From Hymenopellis radicata (Eukaryota; Basidiomycota; Agaricomycetes; Agaricales; Physalacriaceae), in NCBI GenBank assembly GCA_015501595.1, contig JADNRX010000192.1, positions 1 to 64,000 on the forward strand: a stretch of DNA of 64,000 nt. Reading direction: 5' to 3'. The notes under the pieces were generated by a model. The model was not told the origin of the DNA. It was given only the letters and a program-made list of their open reading frames with translations, and ran no database searches. Below, one piece after another: positions 22,401-35,598 of this stretch (position 1 is its first letter; every line of letters starts with the position of its first letter). Both the position numbers and the translations under genes were made by a program.

Positions 22401-24311
22401 TCTGACCTCGTAGAACGTCTCACAAGGTCGAGGTTGTCGTCCTGAAGATCTCAGACGCGTCGAAACTGAAAATTCAAGTCACAGTTCATCGTGGTTCAAG
22501 TTGAAGGATGAACTTCCACTTTGGGCTTGGGCGTGATCGACGTTCTCCTCAACGTCGAACTACCATGTCGTTTTAGACGCTGAGCTCTGTACCCCTAGAA
22601 CGGCGTCGACACTTTCTAAAATCGACTTCCTGGGCTCATTGGAGATGGAATTCCAGGGGAAACTCAACTGGGACGCGTTGACCTCGTTCGCAGCTGAAGA
22701 CGATGGTTTTGAGCTTCAGTTCGAGAAAATACCCTGCAACGCACCTCTGGCCTTTCTGTGTACAATCCTAAGCCTTGAATCTTCTGCTCTGGTGCTTCTG
22801 AACCAACCTTTCTTGATTCCAACAACGTTCCTGGACGATCCGAGTGCGACTACAGGAAATGGTGAGCTCTGAATCTAGCTCGTTTCCCTGGTCGTACTGT
22901 TCCTTCCAGGCTTCAAAATGGCAGTGGTCCTCGGGGAATTAATCGGAGAGCTGTAGCGACGTTCTGGAGGAACGGCGGCGCCGTGACGGAGAGTAGGGAA
23001 AGACTGTGCTCGTGACACTACTCTGGAACCGATTCTGCGGCGCGGTAGGATTATTTTCCAGTTTCCCGATCAACAATGTCTGACGTGTTTTCCTTCTTCA
23101 GTACCCTGATGAAAATTCTTGCACCGTTCTTGTACTCTTGTGTCAATTCGAATGCGATTCCCGTTGTATTGGCTGGCTCGCGGTTACATTTCCGGACCGA
23201 TAGACACCAAGAATGGCCACACGACTGTAAAATTTAACGTCCCAGTCTCCGTTCCCCGAGTAAGGAAGGTACGCGGACTGTGGCGCCCGTATCAACAACC
23301 CTGCCGACTTGAACTTTGAAATATTGTCCCGACCTGGACACTTCACTTGACTCTACGGACGTCGACAGCTGTACAACAATGCATATATGAATTTAAAGCA
23401 GCAAAACCGCCCGTTTATTGGAAAGATCAGATCTGTCAATTGGCCACATTTGTGACCGGCACGATCAGTCCGTAATTTCTTTCGCGCTGATGCGATGGAG
23501 TCGGTACGTGACTCGGATTACTATGGAACCCGATCAACAAGCGGACGAGGATTAGCCGACAAGGTATATAAACCCGTCGTCTGTGCACCTTCTCCTTTGT
23601 TTCTCCTCACCATGTTGTCTTGCTGCCAGTACTCGCCACTATTATCAGCTTGACTTTGACCTTGCCTTACCCTCGTCTTCGACCTGGAACCATCCCGAGT
23701 GGTGGTCTGCAACATGCTTCACAGCGAGGAGGTGATTGCCGTATTGGGTGTATCACGTCTTGATACGGGTTTGTCTCTAACCATCATGTATGTCTTCTTT
23801 GTCGCTGTTCTGCATGAGGTTTACAGACCCCTTGTATCTCTAGCTCTTGTCTCGACTCTGTCATTTGATTGATAGTCACACGAAGGAGACTTTCGACGAA
23901 GAGGGATAGGATTAGCTTGTTGTGTTGGGAGTCGCCGTGTTCTTCGGCCCAGGTGTGTCTACATGTATTGGTGTCTCATGAATTCACTAACACGTCCTTC
24001 AGAACCGAATAATGTTTTGCGGCCCGACATTTTTCGTTTCGGTACGTTCCAGTGTTGGATTACAGAAGATGTCGGCTAATTCCAGTTCCCAGCTTGATTT
24101 CTACGCTGCTCCTCCACACGGGAGATATGTACTCGATGAACGCCATAGTCCGCCTTGGTCCTTGAACATTGCATTCCTCGATTTGTCCGGGACCTCTGTT
24201 GACTGCTCCTGTCCCACACAACTCTGATAATTGACCTATTTTAGGGTTACAGAAGAGTTCGCGAACAAGTTGCTTCTTGGCTCGGTAAGTGTGCGGCTGC
24301 TCTGCTTGAAG

Positions 24312-24464
24312 TACTGTCCTATTTCGACCGTAAGTTCACGTCACAGGTCACGAGGCCTCCGAATTTCCTTATCGGACACCGGAAAACGCCTCCGATCACT
24401 TATCGGGCGTGGGAAGGTCAAAAAATTCAAAATTTTGTGAACTTACGGTCGAAATACTACAGTA
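24312..24464. mobile_element. MITE-like inverted-repeat element with TA flanks
   Basis: Terminal arms ctgtcctatttcgaccgtaa... (from 24314) and ...ttacggtcgaaatactacag (to 24462) pair over about 26 nt with two mismatches. Each end is flanked by TA, the target duplication of Tc1/mariner-type elements. The total of about 150 bp leaves no room for a transposase, so it would be non-autonomous. Confidence 0.6.
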
Positions 24465-25297
24465 GTAGCTTACCCGGGTCCGCCAGATTCCTCGGCGGAT
24501 TAAACTGCGCCACAAGTCGACTCTGATAACCGGCGACGACGGTAGCACTACAATACCCGGGTCTGCTTCGCCTGGAGGGACGACGACGCCATGGCCACAC
24601 TCGAGTCAGGAAGAGTTAGAGTTGGACACCCCGCCACTGGAGATTCTGGGATACTGCACTGCCACCTCAACCTTAGTGTTGAGGGGCCTCTTTTTTTTGT
24701 AGTCGAGTTTGTCGTAGCTAGATGCGCAATTATGAAGCTCCTTTAAAATCACGTGACTGAAATACGAGCTACTTCTCGCGTTTTTGCTCAGGGACGCCCA
24801 TAAAAGGTGTTTTAAACCTGAATACTTGCCCCGTATGGTGTATTCGCCCTGCAAGAATTGTTGGCCGATAGCTGCCGTCGTCTCGCCACCACCATCCGAG
24901 AAGGGAGTGAACAACAACGCGACATACGGGATACTCGCGACACGAAGATACACGCGACACGACACGAAGACACCATCCACCTGAGGAGCACTCCTCTGCA
25001 CCCCCTCCATCCACCCCGAAGACGTCGCCCACCAGCACCCCAAGGCGTCGCCCGTCAGCACAGCCACACGGACACGCTCTCTCCTTCCGACCACCACCGC
25101 CCGAAGATGCAACTCGCGAAGAACGCGCCCCGGAGACGCGACACTCCCGCGAAGATGCTCCCCCGAGGATAAGCAGACGTCGAGGAAGACGCGCCCACCC
25201 TTAGGACACCACCAGCGCAGAGCAGCACCCTCGCCACCACCTCGCAGACCTGCTCCCATCGCCACCACCCCAGATGATGAACACGGAGCGCGCGTTG

Positions 25298-26520
25298 ACT
25301 CCGACGACCAGGCGCTAGTCCAGCAGAGTTTGACGACAACGAGAGACTTGGTGTGCTCGGACAGAAGGTGTTGGAGATGGCTGTCCTTGATGCGCTCATG
25401 GGCGAGCGCCCGATGCTCAGCGTGCCCGAGCTGGAGGTGAGCCACAAAACAAGGTTTCGGACTGACGGAATGTTGACGGGACTGCAGACACGAGTTCAAG
25501 ACACCATTTCCTTCGAGAACATCAACGGATGGGTCAACAAGTACTCGATGCGCGAGAAATTGCGATGCCATCCCGAGTATTTTGCAACATTGACGTCGCG
25601 CGAGGTGAGCGTCATTGCTGTCGACGTTCGGAACATGCTGTTGAGCGCTACCAGGAAACCTGCAATCTCTTCAATGCCTACGTTGGCGCCGTCTTTACGG
25701 AGCAGGGCCTTAGCGCTGTCAAGAACTGGGTCGAGTCGTTGCTCGGGATGGAGCCATCTAGAAAAATCAAGAGTCTGCCCACTACGTCCCCGCAAGTCAG
25801 GTTTGAACGCTCAATACCACAACATATGACGTTCTCCCCACCCCCACCACCTCCTGCTAATGTTCCGCAGATGGCCCCGATGCGGTCGCCTCCGCCGCCG
25901 CCTCCTCTCTCGGCGGGCCCGTCCTTCCAGCGTAAGCCGTTCATGCTGCATAATCCACCGCCACCGCCTCCTCTTCAGCTAATGCGTACCATGGCCCCGC
26001 CCCCTCCTCTTCAGCCGATGCGTACCATGGCCCCGCCCCCTCCTCCGCCGTTGATGTTCCAACAGGCCCGGTCGAGCTTCCAACAGCCTCCCACGCCCAC
26101 TTTCCAACCATCATTTCAGCCGTCACCCGTCCCCGCGCCGAATGCCTTTCTCATGAACAAGTCCCCACCGCAGCAGGGCAGTAAGCACACGCTTCCGCCG
26201 CCCCCTTACCAGGCCAAGCTGTCGACTCCGAATCCTATGGCTCCGGCTCAACCTGGACTCGCCTTTTTGCCGCTCTTCAATCAGACTGCTTCACAACGGC
26301 GAGTTAATGTTGAGTACAAAGCTGACTTTTCTGGGCCGCCGCATGCAGGCAAGTGGACTGTTACTTGCGTTGGTGAGTAATTTTTCCATGTTTCAAATCT
26401 TCATCTCTCAATGTTTGTCTAGTCAACGGAATCGCGAAGGGTACTGGCTCGGGTGGCAATAAGCAGATCGCCAAGGAGGAAGCCGCGCGTGCCGCGTACT
26501 ACAGCATGGGCTGGAGTTAG
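25298..26520 (+). pseudogene. RNase III-like / dsRBD gene, copy B (open frame, 5' truncated)
   Basis: Second copy of the gene at 13373-14682. Its frames are intact: LRRPGASPAEFDDNERLGVL, GERPMLSVPELE, TRVQDTISFENINGW, RYQETCNLFNAYVGAVF, the Pro-rich linker with two MRTMAPPPP units, and the dsRBD ending AAYYSMGWS at 26520. It starts inside exon 1. The first roughly 40 codons (start codon and FTHKSL helix) are absent, replaced by unrelated GC-rich sequence with an in-frame stop just upstream. The catalytic acids are lost exactly as in copy A. Introns lie at about 25436-25485 and 25601-25645, with one before the last dsRBD exon near 26372-26421. Expression would need a new upstream start. Confidence 0.75.
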
Positions 26521-26639
26521 AATCGAAGTTGTGTCTGCACAGCAGTAGTAACTGTCGGCCCTCCCAAATGATGGTCAAACAATGTTATTGATCCACATTT
26601 TGGCGAGCTTCCCGCTACTGCACTGCATGGATGTCAGTC

Positions 26640-26741
26640 ATCCGCTCTACCTCCCGCTGCTGGGTGATGCTCTTCTCAGACAAGGATGGTGTTTTAAAAG
26701 AAGGAGAAGAGCATCATCCTGCATTGAGCGGCAGAGCGGAT
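26640..26741 (+). repeat. Nested foldback downstream of copy B
   Basis: Counterpart of 14799-14900. The inner stem gatgctcttctc / gagaagagcatc is perfect; the outer stem has a single A-C mismatch. Confidence 0.7.
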
Positions 26742-26823
26742 AATTGTGTTAGTATCGAGTGAGTTGTTGTGATCCCGCCGTCGAGATTGCTTCGATGTAT
26801 CCGTACTTGTATTATATCGATTG

Positions 26824-26862
26824 AAAAAGTGTTGAGGTCGAAGGTTGACCTCAACACTTTTT
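26824..26862 (+). repeat. 16-bp perfect hairpin with T-run
   Basis: Arms aaaaagtgttgaggtc and gacctcaacacttttt flank the loop gaaggtt and are followed by more T. Counterpart of 14983-15021. Confidence 0.7.
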
Positions 26863-27345
26863 TTATCTTGTACATAGCTGCTGCTCTATGCGATGATACC
26901 GTAACCGTATAATACGGTTTACGGGACGGGTTGTACGGTACCGTCTCGTAAGGCGCCTCAATGTGTGCCGTACGGTTGTAGGTACAGTATGGCATTGTGC
27001 TAACTTACTTGCTGGGCTCACAAAATACAGGAGGTGTCCATTGCCACACCAACATCTCAACTTTAGTCCCGTTAGACCTCACATGGTGGCAATAGAATAT
27101 CTGCCTGATGTATCGAGGACGACCACTCAGTATACGTAACGTACCTCTCGAGCTACTCGTATGAATTGCGGCGAAAGCAGTTCAAGGGTCTGAATTCGAA
27201 CTGGTTCTCTTTCGGATACCCGCCCGAAATCCGGCGGGTATTCTCACCAGCAGTACATGAGAATAAGAAGGCGCGACGGTCTAGCAATGAAACGCGTGCA
27301 CAGTAACCAGTCTTCCAAGAGGTAGTACTTCGGGTATGGGGGCTA

Positions 27346-28014
27346 GGTCAGGCTGGCGCTGGTGCTGGTGCTGGAGGCCGAGACGGCAACGGTCGCGGTC
27401 GCAATGGTGGCAATTACCCACGTTACCAGCTGCGCCACCTACAGTGAACTAAAGTTACCAAACACTCCGTCAGTAGCCTGTATGAACACGACCTAAAAGA
27501 GAAACATACGTAGATGCAGTCATCAAAAGATCCATGCTGAGTTACGGCAACACTGATCACTGGGCGCTATCATGGCTTGAGTCGAGAATGTGGCGTAAAA
27601 AAGTGGCATTCACGTGCCTGTAATTGATTGAACACAAGCGGTAGGCAACTGAGGGAAGACCTTTGTCGACGTCGACACTGGACGACAGTTATTTGGCCGT
27701 TGACGGCTGGTGCATTGATACCCTGTGAATTAATGTGAGTGGATGCGAACTTGAAGCACATCATAGCCTGCCAGAAACCGACTTTGAAGAAGACAAAGTT
27801 CTTGGGTTGGTCGAGGGGTCAATAGTGACATGACTGTGGCCGATGATTGTTCTTCCAATACCTATACTATATCCACCTTAATTACTTGTTATCATGATGT
27901 ACTGGTGGCACGGTGTGATCGAACGGAAAGCCCTTCAAAGGATATAGCGATTTCTCGGACGGTGTCATTGAACGGACACGCCATAAATCTATTTTATCCA
28001 CGCAGACCCTATAG
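27346..28014. other. Intergenic between duplication copy B and MFS gene
   Basis: Begins at the breakpoint with a GGTGCT-type microsatellite (27355-27385). The plus frame there reads as a Gly/Arg/Asn-rich peptide ending in a stop at about 27449. No gene was recognised. Confidence 0.4.
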
Positions 28015-29823
28015 CTACATGATTTTACCTCGTGCATGCGTATATCCTACGGCGCCTTCATGTTTTTTCGGAATCAGGAAGCTAAACCTGAAAGCTAAAA
28101 GGGCTAGACCCGACATCACTATATACACCAAGAAGCCTCCAGCAAGGTGGTATTCCAAAGTCGCAGAAAACAAGGATGACGCCAGGGAAGGCGACAGTCC
28201 TCGAATACCTGAGGCTGCCATCTGCGCAAACCCATTCGTGGCCCCCAGCGTACTCCTACTTGTAGCGCTCTGAACGACCAGTATCTGAATAGATGCTGAA
28301 AATCATTAGGTTCGGAGTCGTCCTAAAGGCGACAAAGTTAACACATACCATAACTTGCGGAAAGCATGAAATTGCAGATCAACTGTAAGCATAACAGAGT
28401 CCAAACGAGTGCGTCTCGCTCGTCGCGCGAAGAAACTCTCAAACGCGAAAGCACAAGAGGCTAAGAAGATGGCCAACATGGATACGATGAAGACTGGACG
28501 TTCCCCAAACCGTCTGAGCACTCGTCCCATGAAGAGGATCTGTAAAGTTGCATTTAGCAATCCCCAAATGCCCATGATCAGACCAATTTTGAAAGGACTG
28601 AATCCCAATCCGCCAACTTTAATTGAGGTCGAGAACATCAATGGCATCAGAACCGTGCTTCCCATAGAAAGGAAAGCCAGAGCACAGTAGTTGATGACCG
28701 TTAGAATCAAGTTTTTATTGAGGAATTCGCCAACGCATGATGTTTCCAGAAGAATTTGGCGGCCTGCAGGTTCAGCGCCGTAATTATCACTGTCGTTATC
28801 GAGTAAACCAGTTATCTCGTCGGGTATTGTTTTGCGTTTCTCGAGGACCGATGGATGTGTCTGGACAGCAACCAAGGCATTCAGAGACCATCAGAGACCG
28901 AGGAATGAGACCAACTTACTTCTTGAAGACTATAAAGAGCACATAGATATACAACGAACGAAAACGAAGCTGCTACAGCGCAAGGCAGAAGATAAGGATG
29001 AACGATAAAGATCGTCATTTTGCCAAAGGTTTCGGGCCAACGTTGGGCAGGATTGGCAAGAAGACCTCCAATGATGGGGCTGGAAACCTAGTCAGCTTAC
29101 TAAATGATAATGTAGAAGTGAAGGTCGTGCCCGATAGCGTTCCCGAGCCCCCACATAATGGGCATTATGGCAAAGGCGTCCCCGATGTTGGTCGCATCAG
29201 TCATCTGCAATTGACGAGGTCAGAGGCCAAGTGCTTTCCATGAGCGCTTCACCTCAGCTAGGACAGTCTTTGACACGCCTGCAAGTTCGGTCACTCTAAG
29301 TGAGCACGAAGTGATATCAATGATACGAACCGATGTTGCCGTTGAAGATGCCTTGTAGAGCTCGAAAGATTACGAGCCACCAGAAGTTCGATGAGAGCCC
29401 AAAACCCAGGAGCGACAGTGCTAGTCCCAAGGGTCCCCAGAGTAGGATTGGTCGACGCCCATAAAGATCAGATGCTCGGCTCCACTGTCATTCATCAGAG
29501 TGATATACACATGAAAACATTCGCCCTTACCAGGAATACGCTGAGGCATTCTGCCGCGAAGAATACAGATCCCTAAAATGTCGATCAGTGAGGCTAAGAG
29601 TTGAAACATTTTATCGGGCGCTGACAATGACACCTGCGTAGTATCCGACTTTGCTTTGGTCGCCAGCACCGTCCGAGTCCAATATACGAGCAATCAGCTC
29701 CGGTAGGTAAGGATAGATTACCGTCGCTGTGAGCGGTTCAGCCAATTGAATGGCATAGACGATGGTAAGTTGCCATTTTGGCAGAGGCGTTATGCTTGGC
29801 CGATTGTGCACCTCGGTGACCAT
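28015..29823 (-). CDS. MFS transporter (DHA1 / ZIFL-like drug or metal-chelate family)
   Basis: A plasma- or vacuolar-membrane proton-coupled transporter with about 12 helices. It starts MVTEVHNRPSITPLPKWQL. Motif A is SDLYGRRPILLWGPLGLALS, preceded by W and R rather than the usual G. Later segments include FRALQGIFNGNI, PIIGGLLANPAQRWP, TIFIVHPYLLPCAVAASFSF, a loop with EITGLLDNDSDNYG, FSPFKIGLIMGIWGLLNATL, and the final QILVVQSATSRSTLGATNG and EYHLAGGFLVYIVMSGLALL. About seven GT-AG introns are needed. One base is missing near 28430, between FAFESFFAR and ALVWTLLCLQ. Resemblance to ZIFL and similar tetracycline-type exporters is by pattern only; the substrate is unknown. The leader is duplicated at 15.4-15.9 kb. 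Confidence 0.85.
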
Positions 29824-30382
29824 GGCGGTTCGAGTTCAAGCTAAAGGACCGAAGAATGAGTCAGAAGGTCAAAGGCGTGAGAAGGGGACAATTTGACGCG
29901 TAGCTCGCAACCCTGCGTGAGAAGTCAGTGATAGGATCGATAACATGGGTAAAAGGTCCTCAGAAATCCGATAGATAATTAGATTCAACGTGGTATCCTA
30001 TGTCCAAAAGGCCGTCGTTGAACGTTGAAGGTTTGATGTACAATGAAAGCCCCAAGACTAACGAATGGAAAACTTGTATGATACACCCACGAGAACAAGT
30101 GAAGATACGGCGATGAGGAAGAGGAGGAGAACATGCACAAGCGAATGACAGTGGAGGCAGAGTGGAAGCAGACTGCGACGGCGCAGCCAAACAACGCGTC
30201 GAATCGGAACCAAACAAGGAAAGCTCCTCCGCTCTCGCCCCCATACCCGAAGTACTGCCTCTTGGAAGACTGGTTACTGTGCACGCGTTTCATTGCTAGC
30301 GCCTCCTTGTTCTCATGTACTGCTGGTGAGAATACCCGCCGGATTTCGGGCGGGTATCCGAAAGAGAACCAGTTCGAATTCT
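29400..30382 (-). repeat. Inverted partner of 15361-16306
   Basis: Covers the leader and first exons of the complete MFS gene. Homology stops at gaattc (30376-30381) on the outer side. It contains the same atacccgcc / ggcgggtat stem. Confidence 0.85.
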
Positions 30383-33670
<3,288 letters not shown>

Positions 33671-34118
33671 ATGACATCGACATTTAATTCATACAATGCA
33701 TCCTATCGTACACTCGTTAGCTTACCTACCTACTCTCCTTTCGGACATCTAAAAGTTTCGCATTGCAATCTCGTTGGGACATTGAGCACTAACACTGTAT
33801 CACGTTAATTATGACCTGTTTCTATAGTGAACACTTAGTCGTATGGTCAATCCTATATGAAATGGATCTTGAGGGCGGCTTCCTTGTAGGCCGACTCCTC
33901 GATGAGAATCTAGATCGGTCGCGTTTGAAGGAGAGGCGCAAAGATTTTCACTTGCCATCGTACGCGTAATTTAAGCGATGAAGTTGTTCATACCGGTCAA
34001 TATACCCGTTGTCCAATATCAATGCTTGTCTTGTCTCGCTAGACGTGGTATTTATGCTCTCGACTGCATCAGCAAGGTGTATCATACAAACATTTACTCC
34101 GTATATTGTACATCGATT
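33671..34118. other. Intergenic, convergent 3' ends
   Basis: Spacer between the GMC gene (+) and the S-formylglutathione hydrolase gene (-). AT-rich, with no recognised feature. Confidence 0.5.
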
Positions 34119-35325
34119 CATGCTTTCAGGAATCCTGCGTGGACTAAGTCCGAGGTGAGAACACGTTCAGAAAAGCAAGTAAAGACACATACAATTGATA
34201 TGATCAGCAGCAAAGGTCGAGATCTGGTATCGCGTTAGCTCGGAAAGTCATAACGCGCTATGTATGGCAACTCACGAAGAAATAGCTGTGGTCGTATCCC
34301 TCCTGGCTGCGCGCCGTTATTTGATCTTCACCATGACCTGCCTCCTTCGCCGCCTTCACAAAATTCTCAGGCAGAAGCTGGCCCTGCTTATAAAAGTTGT
34401 CCCCAGTTCCCTATGTACAGGCGCAAATCAGCTCATTCGATTCTTCGCGCCTTCAAGGAGCGGCGGCTCACATAGTCAATCAATATGTGCACCGGATTCG
34501 TATGCTTCGAAATAAGCTCCGTCGCGTCGTACTTGTCCTTAGCCTCTTCCACGCCCCCCTGAAGATAGCCTGCGAACGCTTTCTCCCCCCACGGGCACTT
34601 CGTGGGATTACTGATCGGGGCAAACGCAGACGCGGACTTGTACGGCTTCTCAGCAGTCAGATAGATAGTGAGCGCCCCGTGGCCGCCCATGCTGTGCCCA
34701 AAGATCGATTGACGCGAGAAATCCTTCATGTCAAGTTTTAAATTAGACCGAATTCGAATTTGAGATCGCAGACGCCACTCACGACGGAGATATCGTTGGA
34801 CTGGATCACGCTGGGCAGCTCCATCGTGACATGCGTGTACATCTGGTAGTGCTTCGCGTATTTCGGATTGGTCGCATTGAGGTAGAACCCAGCGCCGGTC
34901 CCAAAGTCCCAGTCGGCATCTTCGCCCTCGATGCCTGCGCCGCGCGGCGACGTGTCCGGGAACAGGATGGCAATGCCCTGCGCGGCAGCCGGTCCAAAGA
35001 AGGCTCCTTTTTGAGCTCTGAGACACTTGGTGAAGTCAAAAGTAAATATCTTGAGGAGGAGGACCACTGACCCGTTATCCTCAGTGCAAGTAAGACCCGC
35101 GAGATACACTAAAACAGGCGCCTTGTTGCTTTCACTAGCCCCAGGAGGTACGAAGAGGTTGAACTGGGCGTACAGACCACCAAGCGCGGCAGACTAGGGA
35201 TAGATGATCACAGACTAGATCGCCGGCCGGTGAACAAGATAAAGGGTAACCTTGAACTTGTACTTAACCAGCTCCCCGCCAAAGGTCTTGTTAGAGGAAA
35301 GTTTCTCGAGTTGTACCGTTGCCAT
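34119..35325 (-). CDS. S-formylglutathione hydrolase (esterase D family)
   Basis: Cytosolic serine hydrolase that releases formate from S-formylglutathione in glutathione-dependent formaldehyde detoxification. It starts MATVQLEKLSSNKTFGG. Then come LGGLYAQFNLFVPPGA, PVLVYLAGLTCTEDNG and the nucleophile motif SIFGHSMGGHGALTIYL. SNPTKCPWGEKAFAGYLQG and YDHSYFF, with the catalytic His, follow. The last exon, joined by an intron, ends HINFHAGFLKA at 34119. Introns lie at about 34738-34790, 35006-35055 and 35199-35247, with others toward the 3' end. All family landmarks are present. The promoter is the 270 bp to 35598. Confidence 0.92.
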
Positions 35326-35598
35326 GAGTGTTGTGGGAAGAGAAACGCAACGCCAGAATTCAAGATATGGGATGATGTCACATGGCGGGAGTAAATTCAC
35401 CCGCTTGGAAGCGCCTCAACTCGTGAGCAGAACGACGGATGTTCAACAGATTTAAACTAATCTCCTGAAAGCATATTATATAGCAATTGTAGAATATCAG
35501 TACAACAACAAAGCGAGGTCTAAATGCAGAGCAAGACGAGCACAAAAATAGAGGAGCACCGAAGACCCAGAGCAGAGAATAACAACAGACAAACAAAT

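Larger units (their letters stand above)
16344..25297. other. 9-kb gene-poor region with repeats
   Basis: No frame longer than about 160 codons on either strand outside the boundary shows a recognisable domain. I looked for reverse transcriptase, transposase, helicase, integrase and protease motifs by eye and found none that convinced me. Contents noted separately are the tandem repeat at 16432-16730, a possible minus-strand gene near 18.2-18.9 kb, exon-like repeats at 21.8-22.4 kb and an inverted-repeat element at 24312-24464. A GC-rich, purine/pyrimidine-biased stretch lies at 16900-17350, with a similar one at 24900-25290. Splice-like sites are frequent, so a heavily intron-split or decayed gene is possible. 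Confidence 0.5.
25298..27345 (+). repeat. Segmental duplication, copy B
   Basis: Same-orientation partner of 13462-15500. The right part (27192-27345) is also the inverted partner of the sequence ending at 30382, so the MFS gene at 28015-29823 sits between inverted copies of a spacer about 150 bp long. Confidence 0.9.

Noticed and set aside
16344..25297. Known transposase, reverse transcriptase or Helitron in the gene-poor tract
   Set aside because: By eye no catalytic motif of these enzymes could be read on either strand. The DSGA-like peptide near 18.6 kb lacks any supporting context.
24606..25571. 321-codon minus-strand open frame
   Set aside because: It runs antisense through the start of RNase III-like copy B and then through GC-rich biased sequence. 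It has no domain and no fungal splice structure, so it is probably a compositional artefact.
27830..28273. 147-codon plus-strand frame
   Set aside because: Mostly antisense to the last exon of the MFS transporter, which has clear membrane-protein sequence on the other strand.
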